The position numbers and the translations under genes are program-made. A DNA stretch of 30,432 bases from a virus: positions 1-30,432 of the IMG/VR virus record IMGVR_UViG_3300007735_000593, one strand, 5' to 3'. Of the stretch, positions 1 through 5,857 are shown one piece after another (the stretch's first letter is position 1; the number at the start of each line of letters is the position of its first letter). The notes under the pieces are model-generated. The model did no database searches and was not told where the DNA came from. It saw nothing but the letters and a program-made list of their open reading frames with translations.

Positions 1-72
1 CGCGGGGCTGATGAACGTCGCAATGAACAACAATCCGCAGAGGATAGTCGGCCATTTGAAGACTGCTCCCAT
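1..72 (-). CDS. Small membrane protein, cut by window edge
   Basis: The ATG at 72 overlaps the TAA of the upstream SSB-like gene (TAATG), and the frame stays open to the window edge, giving 24 residues: MGAVFKWPTILCGLLFIATF and then ISPA. After a short start with one Lys, residues 8 to 22 form a hydrophobic segment, so this is the beginning of a membrane protein or a signal anchor. The TAATG junction is used elsewhere here (10330-10332), which supports a real start. The function cannot be told from what is visible. Confidence 0.55.
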   Translation of the reverse strand, partial: MGAVFKWPTILCGLLFIATFISPA

Positions 73-344
73 TAGAATGGAAGGTCATCTTTGGTCTCCT
101 GAACATCTGCCTTTGGGGTAGGTCTCCAGGTATTCAACTCGGCATTGTGAGTGCCGTACTTATCCGCTTCACGCTTCGGCCAACAAGCGACTCGGACATA
201 GCCCTTATCGTCTTTGTGTTCCTGAAGCCAGGCAGCGAATTGGTCTGCATTAAAAGAGAGTTCAACAAGCTCCTTGCCTGCGATAATCTTCTTGTTAATG
301 TAAATCCCTTTTGCGTAAACTTTTGGTGGGTTTTGTTGTGACAT
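72..344 (-). CDS. SSB-like small protein with DDLPF acidic tail
   Basis: A 90-residue protein ending in TKDDLPF, the kind of acidic tail by which bacterial SSB proteins recruit repair and replication partners; Bacteroidetes SSB usually ends in DDLPF. The body (residues 8 to 75) is compact, mixed in charge and contains short beta-like stretches (VYAKGIYINKK, VELSFNADQF, YVRVACWPK), so an OB-like fold is possible but not shown. I chose the ATG at 344 over the longer frame to 479 because it follows an A-rich leader (ACAAACCCAAAGAAA) and the longer N-terminus is low-complexity Thr/Arg. It overlaps the end of the upstream gene by 50 nt. A role in single-stranded DNA handling is inferred from the tail and its place in the replication block. 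Confidence 0.72.
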   Translation of the reverse strand: MSQQNPPKVYAKGIYINKKIIAGKELVELSFNADQFAAWLQEHKDDKGYVRVACWPKREADKYGTHNAELNTWRPTPKADVQETKDDLPF

Positions 345-621
345 TTTCTTTGGGTTTGTAAGGAGGTTTAGGTTTTCGGCAGCCAATTTTTTCGGAACGC
401 TTGTACTTCCGGGCATACCATTCGGAAGCGTCAATCGTGTACTTCTTGGGGTGCGAGTAGTTGTCGTACCCTTCTGCATAGGCGGCCTTCAAGTGGTTGA
501 TTTCCTCGCGCTGATGAAGTTTGTCAGCCTTCTTCATTACTACGGTCTTCAGCACCAAGCCGGGTTGGTTGGATAGCCAATCCATAAATAGCTCTAAGGG
601 GGTTGATTTGGGTTTAGGCAT
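295..621 (-). CDS. Hypothetical phage protein, 108 aa
   Basis: A basic protein with a central segment (residues 37 to 75) reading REEINHLKAAYAEGYDNYSH and then a DASEWYARKY motif. This layout, an AYxxGxxN helix followed by a Tyr-rich helix, is common in small phage proteins of unknown function. The C-terminus is very Lys/Arg-rich (CRKPKPPYKPKEN), which would suit nucleic-acid binding. The start overlaps the stop of the DnaA-like gene by 8 nt, and the end overlaps the SSB-like gene in another frame. A later ATG at 585 is possible. I assign no function. Confidence 0.6.
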   Translation of the reverse strand: MPKPKSTPLELFMDWLSNQPGLVLKTVVMKKADKLHQREEINHLKAAYAEGYDNYSHPKKYTIDASEWYARKYKRSEKIGCRKPKPPYKPKENVTTKPTKSLRKRDLH

Positions 622-1138
622 TGTTAATCATCTTCACTTTAATCATCGTACTCTGAATGCATCGGTCTTTCTTCTTACCGACAAGCGACTTGATTCTATC
701 CTGGAGACAGACATTGGCTTCGTCCGAATTGTCCCAAAAGCCATAGTATTCATCCTTCATATCATCGCATCGCAGGAGGACGCAGAACTTGGTCTTAATC
801 TTTGACTTGAACGCAGGGGCTTTGCCTTCAATGATGTTGCAGATGTTCTCCAAATCCTTGCGAGTTCCCCGGATGTTGTGGGTCGCTTCCTCTTCAATCA
901 ATCGGATGGAGTGGATGACCGTGCTATGGTCTTGGTTGAAGTAAACTCGCCCCAAAGACAATTTGCTTATCTTGGTGTACTTGCGGATGAGGAAGGTGCA
1001 TATCTGCCGGGCGTGGACGATGTTAGCCCTGCGGGTCTTCTTCTGCAACTCCCCTGGAGTGATGCCGAAGTAGGACGCAACCACCGAGATGATGTTCTCG
1101 GACATCTTGTTTTCAATCAAACCGACTTTCTGTTCCAT
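614..1138 (-). CDS. Stand-alone DnaA domain IV (DnaA-box binding) protein
   Basis: Residues 16 to 84 match the C-terminal DNA-binding domain of the initiator DnaA: an N-terminal helix (VASYFGITPGELQKKTRR), the ARQICTFLIRKYT helix, and the signature FNQDHSTVIHS at 68-78 (DnaA: GRDHTTVxHA), which contacts the DnaA box. No AAA+ ATPase domain is present. A further 90 residues of unknown fold follow, with CVLLRCDDMKDEYYGFWDN near 119-137. In the family this fold recognises DnaA boxes; here it may direct phage replication or compete with host DnaA, which is inference. The ATG at 1138 follows the TAG of the zinc-ribbon gene by 2 nt (TAGAAATG); an internal ATG at 1105 is an alternative. Confidence 0.85.
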   Translation of the reverse strand: MEQKVGLIENKMSENIISVVASYFGITPGELQKKTRRANIVHARQICTFLIRKYTKISKLSLGRVYFNQDHSTVIHSIRLIEEEATHNIRGTRKDLENICNIIEGKAPAFKSKIKTKFCVLLRCDDMKDEYYGFWDNSDEANVCLQDRIKSLVGKKKDRCIQSTMIKVKMINNA

Positions 1139-1140
1139 TT

Positions 1141-1287
1141 CTATTTCTTCTTCTTTTTATCCGTTTTCAGAACCAAAACAAGCCTGCCGCAGTAGGGGCA
1201 GAATGGGCCACCTTTGAGGTCAATAGTCCTTTGGTCTGCATCGTGGGCCACAAGGCCGTGATTCGGGCATTCTCCTGCGTATTTCAT
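1141..1287 (-). CDS. Small zinc-ribbon-like protein, 48 aa
   Basis: A short gene read directly from the sequence. The ATG at 1287 overlaps the methyltransferase stop as ATGA, and a TAG at 1141 lies 2 nt before the next start. The protein begins MKYAGECPNHGLVAHDADQR and later has FCPYCGRLVLVLKTDKKKKK. Cys7 and His10 with the CPYCG pair (Cys30, Cys33) can form a single zinc site, and the tail is poly-Lys. Tight coupling on both sides and the zinc ligands support a real protein. Such treble-clef or ribbon peptides usually bind nucleic acid or partner proteins; the role here is unknown. Confidence 0.75.
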   Translation of the reverse strand: MKYAGECPNHGLVAHDADQRTIDLKGGPFCPYCGRLVLVLKTDKKKKK

Positions 1288-2540
1288 AGGTCTTTCATTA
1301 ACAATTCAACATACTCAATCCTTTGCCCAATCCATCGCATTACCGGCACGGCCATTGAGTTACCGCAGGCTTTGTACCTCGGCCCATCGGGGCATTGGTC
1401 GGCAGGTTTGTTGCGATATGGAATTTTCGTCCAATCATCGGGAAAGCCCTGCAACCGTTCGCACTCTTTTGGAGTCAGCCTACGAATAGCCATTGTGTGC
1501 TGAACTGCGTGTGGCCCTTTGGCTACGAGCGATGACATCGTTTGTCCCGCCTCAATCCTTGGCTCGTATTGCGCATTTTGACCTTGATTGAATGCGGCAC
1601 GGTCAATGATGGTTGGCTCCAACACCGCTCCGTAATGGTTTACATCCGAAGCCGAAGAGCCAATCGTCTGGGATGTTTTTTCGTTGATGGTTTGGTTGAA
1701 GCAGTCCACGGCAATGGGTTGAGCGACAAACTCTCTTTCCCCGCCTTGTCGTGACCCTTGGTCTTTGTAGTAGCTCGCATCTATTGGGCCTGCAATCTTT
1801 TCCATCGTAATGGGTTGAGCGACTTGCTCAATAACCGTATTAAAGCCATCGGCCCTGCTATAGTCATCGCAACTTGTTTGCAAACAAGCCGCCACCTGGC
1901 TCTCTACATTTCCTGCGAAGCCTGTCGCTCCAACGCTTCCTTGAGCATCGGTGGCAGTTTCTTGCCTCTTCGCTCTGCTCGGTTTAATATCCCTTTGCAG
2001 GCTTTCGGACTCAAATAATACCGCTGCGGCAGGTCGCCAATCTCCAAGGTATCCGACAACAAAGACTCTTCTGCGTCTTTGTGCGACTCCGAAGTGTTGA
2101 GCGTCAAGAACTCGGTAGGCGAACCCATACCCGAGTTCGCCCAACGCCCCGAGGAAGGTTCCAAAATCTTTTCCTCCGTTACTTGACAAAACGCCTGGGA
2201 CATTTTCCCACAGTATCCACTTGGGACGGCGTTTATCAGCGATTGAAAGAAATGTAAGCATGAGGTTTCCTCTTGGGTCAGCAAGACCCTTGCGAAGTCC
2301 TGCAACGGAGAATGATTGGCACGGAGTTCCTCCGACCAAAAGGTCAATTGGTTGTTCATTGAATTGTTGGAATTGGTTAAGTTGAGTCATATCCCCCAAG
2401 TTGGGGACATCGGGGAAACGGTGCTTGAGGACTGCGCTTGGGAAATGTTCAATCTCGGAGAACCATTGCGGTTTCCATCCAAGGGAGTGCCAAGCAACGG
2501 ATGCGGCTTCAATGCCCGAACAAACGGAACCGTATCTCAT
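1284..2540 (-). CDS. DNA (cytosine-5) methyltransferase
   Basis: A 418-residue C5 methyltransferase that transfers a methyl group from SAM to cytosine in DNA. Visible motifs: I (GSVCSGIEAAS, 4-14, SAM binding), IV (GGTPCQSFSVAG, catalytic Cys74), VI (WENV, 111-114), VIII (QRRRRVFVVG, 154-163), then a variable target-recognition region, and motifs IX/X near the end (RLTPKECERLQGFP; GNSMAVPV). All catalytic parts are present, so it should be active. The start at 2540 is set by the ATGA overlap with the 50-aa gene upstream and by the conserved MRYGSVCSG beginning; the frame continues upstream to 2636 but without family similarity. No restriction enzyme is nearby, so protection of phage DNA from host restriction is the likely role. 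A second frame lies inside it (1904-2359). Confidence 0.95.
   Translation of the reverse strand: MRYGSVCSGIEAASVAWHSLGWKPQWFSEIEHFPSAVLKHRFPDVPNLGDMTQLNQFQQFNEQPIDLLVGGTPCQSFSVAGLRKGLADPRGNLMLTFLSIADKRRPKWILWENVPGVLSSNGGKDFGTFLGALGELGYGFAYRVLDAQHFGVAQRRRRVFVVGYLGDWRPAAAVLFESESLQRDIKPSRAKRQETATDAQGSVGATGFAGNVESQVAACLQTSCDDYSRADGFNTVIEQVAQPITMEKIAGPIDASYYKDQGSRQGGEREFVAQPIAVDCFNQTINEKTSQTIGSSASDVNHYGAVLEPTIIDRAAFNQGQNAQYEPRIEAGQTMSSLVAKGPHAVQHTMAIRRLTPKECERLQGFPDDWTKIPYRNKPADQCPDGPRYKACGNSMAVPVMRWIGQRIEYVELLMKDL
1904..2359 (-). CDS. Overlapping 151-codon frame inside the methyltransferase gene
   Basis: An open frame fully inside the methyltransferase gene, from an ATG at 2359 to a TAG at 1904, covering motifs IV to VIII in another phase. 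The product starts MNNQLTFWSEEL, has a Ser/Thr-rich middle (SSGRWANSGMGSPTEFLTL) and ends in a basic helix-rich tail (YYLSPKACKGILNRAERRGK). I recall similar proteins annotated in phages that carry this methyltransferase type, but could not check this. Part of the apparent conservation may simply reflect constraint on the main frame. The tail lies over the poorly constrained recognition linker, which makes it the better evidence. No function is known to me. Confidence 0.45.
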   Translation of the reverse strand: MNNQLTFWSEELRANHSPLQDFARVLLTQEETSCLHFFQSLINAVPSGYCGKMSQAFCQVTEEKILEPSSGRWANSGMGSPTEFLTLNTSESHKDAEESLLSDTLEIGDLPQRYYLSPKACKGILNRAERRGKKLPPMLKEALERQASQEM

Positions 2541-2689
2541 GCGTTTTTGGCTTGAAGGATTCTTCCGAGCAGGGTCCAGTTCACTCTCCATGGAGAAATT
2601 GTTTCGGAGCGGTCGGGGCGGCTGCAATTCACGCACTCCTTGCGGATGTGGATTTGCCAGCGGCGGAAATCGGTGGGGGTTGGTTTCAT
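2537..2689 (-). CDS. Small protein upstream of and coupled to methyltransferase, 50 aa
   Basis: A short gene with an ATG at 2689 after the leader CTAAACCCCTAAACCC, typical of this phage, and a TGA that overlaps the methyltransferase start as ATGA. The protein begins MKPTPTDFRRWQIHIRKECV and has one CxxC pair (Cys19, Cys22) followed by a Trp-rich, basic C-terminal half ending LLGRILQAKNA. It is the first gene behind the best promoter in the window. It could be a small DNA-binding or anti-host protein, but I see no recognisable domain. Confidence 0.65.
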   Translation of the reverse strand: MKPTPTDFRRWQIHIRKECVNCSRPDRSETISPWRVNWTLLGRILQAKNA

Positions 2690-2710
2690 GGGTTTAGGGG
2701 TTTAGTAGGT

Positions 2711-2740
2711 CAAAGATATGCACAAGTTAGCCACATTCAA
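2711..2740 (-). promoter_or_regulatory. Bacteroidetes-type promoter, perfect consensus
   Basis: On the minus strand TTG (2740-2738), exactly 19 nt, then TATCTTTG (2718-2711). This matches the Bacteroidetes consensus TTG-N19-TAnnTTTG at every fixed position. It overlaps the last codons and stop of the VRR-NUC gene and lies about 20 nt upstream of the start at 2689, so it should drive the methyltransferase, zinc-ribbon, DnaA-like and SSB-like genes. Confidence 0.75.
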
Positions 2741-3056
2741 CCAACACCCGTTGGAATTCTTCCACGCTTCTAATGACCTCGTATCTGTACCCCGCCTCTT
2801 GAACGACCCCCTGCCACCATTTCTGCGATAGCGACTGCTTGCCTTTGGGTGTTTTAAATTCCAAGAACACCGCACCCTTCGGCGATAGGTAAGTCATGTC
2901 AGCAACCCCAGCGGTCAGCCCGATTCCCTTTAGGAAAAAACCGTTGGAACGGGAGCGGGGGTTGTTGAGGTTAAGGAATAGCAGACCCTGCTCGTTGGGT
3001 CGCATTATTGCGAACAACTTAACGCAGGCGGCTTGGAGGTTGTATTCGTCCATCAT
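2727..3056 (-). CDS. VRR-NUC family nuclease
   Basis: A 109-residue protein of the VRR-NUC group of PD-(D/E)XK nucleases, found in phages and in FAN1. It begins MMDEYNLQAACVKLFAIMRP; the catalytic core reads GLTAGVADMTYLSP (Asp of the motif) and then AVFLEFKTPKGKQSLSQKW (the E-x-K pair), followed by a Gln-Trp helix and a final beta/alpha unit (YRYEVIRSVEEFQRVL). Length is normal for stand-alone phage members. The family cuts structured or branched DNA; here it probably processes replication or recombination intermediates. The start at 3056 overlaps the helicase stop (ATGATG around TGA), indicating coupling. Confidence 0.9.
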   Translation of the reverse strand: MMDEYNLQAACVKLFAIMRPNEQGLLFLNLNNPRSRSNGFFLKGIGLTAGVADMTYLSPKGAVFLEFKTPKGKQSLSQKWWQGVVQEAGYRYEVIRSVEEFQRVLVECG

Positions 3057-4333
3057 AGGGAATGTGGTGGGTATTCGTTGGCTTTGGTGTAGGGAAGGTG
3101 GCATTGGACCTCTGCGATTCCAAGCGAGCCATTGCGGTTCTTGCGGACGATGACCTCCATGAGGTCCGATGGCTGACTCTTGTCGTGTTCGTAAGGGCGG
3201 TAAACAAAACCAATCTTGTCAGCGTCAAACTCCAGTTGCCCCGTTTCCCGAAGGTCGGACATGATGGGTCGATGGTCGCTGCGTCCTTCCGTTGCACGGG
3301 ATAGGGATGAAACCACAACCCCGAACACCTTCTGCCGCTTGCAGATGGCTTTGATGGTCTTGCTGATGTTGGTCATTTGCTCAATCTTGGGCTTGGCCTT
3401 GTCAATCTTGGTGGGTTCTACGAGTTGGATGTAGTCCAAGTAAAATCCACAAATCCCGTACTTGGTTTTCAGTTTGGCTATTTCCCCTTCAATGCGGTCC
3501 AAGTTGGCTTGATGCAGGTCCACGATGTAGAGCGGTTTGGACTTGAGCAGGTCCGCTTTTTGCCCCAAGTCCATGAAGTCCTTGGTGCTGATTCGCTCGG
3601 TCGGGTTGAGAAATGCCGCCCCGTCCATTGTAGCCAAGTTGGATAGCATCCGCTGGGTCAGTTGCTCGGCACTCATTTCAAGCGTGAAGAACACCACAGG
3701 GATGTCGGCCATGGCCTGGTTCATGGCTATCTGCAGGGCCAAGAGGGTCTTACCCATTGCAGGCCGTCCGCCAAGCAGAATGAACTCGGTGGGCTTAAAA
3801 CCCGTGAGCATTCGGTCCATCGGGCTGATGTAGGTCGGGAAGATGGAATCCTTGCGTCTACCTTCACGGACCTCGTTCATGTTTAGCAGGAACGCCTTAG
3901 CCAGTTCGTGAGCGGTGCTTTCCGAGGCATTGGTTTCAATGGCCTGCATGGACTGATAGCGGGCAAAGGCTTTGGGGATGTCCCTATCATGGGCAAGTTC
4001 ATCCATGATTCTCTGCTCTTCTCGCTGCTTCCACGCCTCGTTGAGGTCGGAGGCATAGACCTTCCAATCGGAGGTCAAGGTATTGCCGTCCAAGATGTCT
4101 ACGAAATCGGCTATCACATGGGACTGCCCATTGTCAATGAGGTATTTGTGAACGGCTACCAAGTCAACGGGTCGCTCCGCTCGGTGCAGGGCTTCAATCG
4201 CTCTGTAAACAAGAACATGGTTTCCTGTAAACAACCGTTCGGGGATTTGCAGGAGGAGGACCGCTCGGTTGATAAATTGGTCCATGAGGCATGAGAGCAG
4301 CCTGCGTTCAGCGGTAAGATGGTAGTGGTTCAT
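3053..4333 (-). CDS. dnaB: Replicative DNA helicase, DnaB-like
   Basis: A 426-residue replicative helicase that would unwind the phage fork as a hexamer. The N-terminal DnaB domain spans about 1-110 (AERRLLSCLMDQ; VYRAIEALHRAERPVDLVAV). The RecA-like domain carries Walker A GRPAMGKT (189-196), VVFFTLEMSAEQLTQRML (motif H1a), Walker B YLDYIQLV (298-305), a SSLSRATEGR segment and a late arginine-finger region (SDLRETGQLEFDAD; IVRKNRNG). Length is slightly below bacterial DnaB. Its start overlaps the replication organiser gene by 26 nt and its end overlaps the nuclease, so all three are probably made together. Confidence 0.96.
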   Translation of the reverse strand: MNHYHLTAERRLLSCLMDQFINRAVLLLQIPERLFTGNHVLVYRAIEALHRAERPVDLVAVHKYLIDNGQSHVIADFVDILDGNTLTSDWKVYASDLNEAWKQREEQRIMDELAHDRDIPKAFARYQSMQAIETNASESTAHELAKAFLLNMNEVREGRRKDSIFPTYISPMDRMLTGFKPTEFILLGGRPAMGKTLLALQIAMNQAMADIPVVFFTLEMSAEQLTQRMLSNLATMDGAAFLNPTERISTKDFMDLGQKADLLKSKPLYIVDLHQANLDRIEGEIAKLKTKYGICGFYLDYIQLVEPTKIDKAKPKIEQMTNISKTIKAICKRQKVFGVVVSSLSRATEGRSDHRPIMSDLRETGQLEFDADKIGFVYRPYEHDKSQPSDLMEVIVRKNRNGSLGIAEVQCHLPYTKANEYPPHSL

Positions 4334-5012
4334 CGTCGGTTTGGTTTAGTTGGCTAAAGGTAGATGTTCGTGGAATCACTTGGTCCTCCCATCGGGCTTG
4401 GTTGATGTAGGTGGCGGCATGAGGGACGAACTGGATGGGAGTTTGGGAATAGAGCCGTCCGATGTTGCTGATGGCCTTCTGCTGGTCTTCATCCTTCAAC
4501 TTGGCGAAGGCTTTTGATGCGGACTGCTTGGAGGTCTTCCTTGGGTAAAGGGTCCAAAATTGGTCAAAAAGGACACAAGTACTTTCTCCTCTCTTCTTCT
4601 CTTCTCTTCTCTCCTCTTCTCTATTGAACAAAGGTTCAACCTTAGTTGAAGGTAGGTTCAACATAGGTTCAACCTTGGTTGGGTTTTCTTCAACCTTTGC
4701 TGACCTCCTTTCGGCACTCCGCTTGCCCGCTTGGGACATCTTGGTGCGATGCAGGTTGGCTTCCTCCCATTGGATGTCAAGGAACTTGATGAACACCGAC
4801 GGCCCGTTGGATTCTACCAAGCGGGTTTGGAGTAACCGTTCAAGATGCCCATCGGCTTCCAGTTCGGCGTGGTCGGTTGACATCTCACATTCTGCGTTCC
4901 AATACACGCAGCAGAGTCGGATGAAGGCCACCTGCACCTCGGCGGGTTGGCGGGATATTCGGCCCATCATCCAATCGGCTGGGCAGAACTTAAACCATGA
5001 TATTTGCTTCAT
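4308..5012 (-). CDS. Phage replication initiator / helicase-loader-like protein
   Basis: A 234-residue protein with three parts. An N-terminal winged-helix-like domain (MKQISWFKFCPADWMMGRIS, about 1-95) resembles the start of phage replisome organisers. A charged linker (about 96-145) holds an 11-residue repeat (TKVEPMLNLPS, TKVEPLFNREE) and a run of Arg/Glu/Lys. The C-terminal domain (FDQFWTLYPRKTSKQSASKA then ATYINQARWEDQ) is the small domain often found at the end of phage DnaD/DnaC-type or O-like proteins. Its place directly before dnaB fits helicase loading at the origin. The linker DNA holds iteron-like repeats. A terminator ends 4 nt before its ATG, so expression is probably conditional. 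Confidence 0.82.
   Translation of the reverse strand: MKQISWFKFCPADWMMGRISRQPAEVQVAFIRLCCVYWNAECEMSTDHAELEADGHLERLLQTRLVESNGPSVFIKFLDIQWEEANLHRTKMSQAGKRSAERRSAKVEENPTKVEPMLNLPSTKVEPLFNREEERREEKKRGESTCVLFDQFWTLYPRKTSKQSASKAFAKLKDEDQQKAISNIGRLYSQTPIQFVPHAATYINQARWEDQVIPRTSTFSQLNQTDDEPLPSYR
4632..4694. repeat. Iteron-like repeats inside replication gene, candidate origin
   Basis: AGGTTCAAC occurs at 4632-4640, 4654-4662 and 4665-4673, with weaker copies in phase near 4643 (inverted, GTTGAAGG) and 4689 (TTCAACC). Spacings of 22 and 11 nt keep the copies on one face of the helix. A long pyrimidine-only tract (about 4583-4622) adjoins. Repeats followed by a purine/pyrimidine tract within the initiator gene is the layout of the lambda origin inside gene O. 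That this is the origin is inference. Confidence 0.45.
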
Positions 5013-5144
5013 GAGTAAAAAAAAAGCCCCAACTGATTCAGGCAGTCGGGGCAGGGTTAAAGCGGCTAACCCTTAGTCGGACGCATCGTGTGGCCTGAAT
5101 TACACACGGGCGTTATTGGTAAATGTAATCTTCGGGCAAAGTTA
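5013..5144 (-). promoter_or_regulatory. Structured leader RNA / attenuator before replication gene
   Basis: This 130-nt stretch holds no gene. In minus-strand order it has a TAACTTTG -7 box (5144-5137, no good -33 element), a hairpin with CGTGTG stem arms (5108-5103 with 5092-5087), a second hairpin AGGGTTA/TAACCCT (5073-5053), and the intrinsic terminator (5052-5017). The 10-nt loop of the first hairpin contains ATTCAGGC, the exact complement of GCCTGAAT spanning the terminator loop. CCGACT upstream (5080-5075) duplicates part of the terminator 5-prime arm and could pair instead with its 3-prime arm. The layout suggests a termination/antitermination switch controlling the replication organiser. 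Confidence 0.55.
5017..5052 (-). terminator. Intrinsic terminator touching start of replication gene
   Basis: Minus-strand stem GCCCCGACTG / CAGTTGGGGC (ten positions, one G-T wobble), a 7-nt loop CCTGAAT, and nine T directly after. The T run ends 4 nt before the ATG at 5012, leaving no room for another promoter between terminator and gene. Confidence 0.85.
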
Positions 5145-5146
5145 CA

Positions 5147-5389
5147 CTAAAACGGCAAATCTTTGTCTTGTGGCTCAAAAGCGTTGGCTGGACGGGATTC
5201 GTTCATCGGCTCAACTTTGCCTGATAAGAACTTCTTGCCGCTCTGCCCTTCCTTGACCCATGCGGATAGCCGCATCTTCGTTCCGTCGGGGAGAATGATA
5301 TCGCCCCTGTAATCGGGACGCTTCGGGTTGTCGCCTTTGTCGTTGGAGAACAAGGTGAAGGTGTTGGGTTGGGGTTGATAGTTGCTCAT
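5147..5389 (-). CDS. Possible internal start: 80-aa SSB-tail protein alone
   Basis: The ATG at 5389, in frame with the fusion, follows TAAAACCCCAATCCAAACC, matching the A/C-rich leaders before the genes at 7547, 7327 and 2689. Internal initiation would give an 80-residue protein with the DKDLPF tail and no nuclease. The resemblance of the junction DNA to a leader is visible; that it is used is inference. Confidence 0.4.
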   Translation of the reverse strand: MSNYQPQPNTFTLFSNDKGDNPKRPDYRGDIILPDGTKMRLSAWVKEGQSGKKFLSGKVEPMNESRPANAFEPQDKDLPF

Positions 5390-5857
5390 GGTTTGGATTG
5401 GGGTTTTAGGTAAAATTGAAAATTTAATTGTTTTAAGGTGGTCAAATGGTACCCACACAAAAAGGTCTTTTTTGTTTGGACGGTTGATTTTTTCGTAAAG
5501 ATGTTCGTTGGCTTCGTAGTGATTTACAAGGTCTTGCCTTCTAAAGATAAGGAAGGAATCGGATGTTTCCCAGGCGATGTATTCAGCCTTTCCGTAAAGC
5601 CAGCCGTCAAAACCTGCAACTCCTTTAATCTCCAAAAGTATTTGGTCATCGCAAAAGTCGTCGTTTTCTCTTTTCTTTCTCCTTTGTCCCTTTACATCAA
5701 AGGCCCAGTCCCCACAAAAGCAGTCAATATGCTCAACCGTGTTTTGTTTTTTGGTTGATGGCTTGCATGGTATCCCATTCTTTTTAGCAAAGAGGAACAT
5801 GAACAAATCCTCGGATTTTTTGCCATCCTCAATGGATTCGGGGAAGTCCTTCATCAT
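5147..5857 (-). CDS. PD-(D/E)XK-like nuclease fused to SSB-tail domain
   Basis: A 236-residue fusion. Residues 1-150 resemble a phage PD-(D/E)XK-like family: HIDCFCGDWAFDVKGQRR (about 43-60, with D54-x-K56), ILLEIKG (73-79), GWLYGKAEYIAWE (85-97), then RRQDL. Residues 157-236 begin MSNYQPQPNTFTLF, contain a beta-rich segment (IILPDGTKMRLSAWVKEG) and end in DKDLPF, an SSB-like tail. The junction KTPIQT is encoded by CTAAAACCCCAATCCAAACC, which looks like this phage's translation leader, so the second part was probably once its own gene and may still start at 5389. The nuclease half is AT-richer than its neighbours. The start at 5857 is set by ATGA overlap with the regulator gene; a longer frame from a TTG at 5914 is less likely. 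Confidence 0.75.
   Translation of the reverse strand: MMKDFPESIEDGKKSEDLFMFLFAKKNGIPCKPSTKKQNTVEHIDCFCGDWAFDVKGQRRKKRENDDFCDDQILLEIKGVAGFDGWLYGKAEYIAWETSDSFLIFRRQDLVNHYEANEHLYEKINRPNKKDLFVWVPFDHLKTIKFSILPKTPIQTMSNYQPQPNTFTLFSNDKGDNPKRPDYRGDIILPDGTKMRLSAWVKEGQSGKKFLSGKVEPMNESRPANAFEPQDKDLPF

Noticed and set aside
2208-2220. DnaA-box-like TATCCAC near 2213
   Set aside because: A single, incomplete match inside the methyltransferase gene. No cluster of boxes was found in the window by eye.
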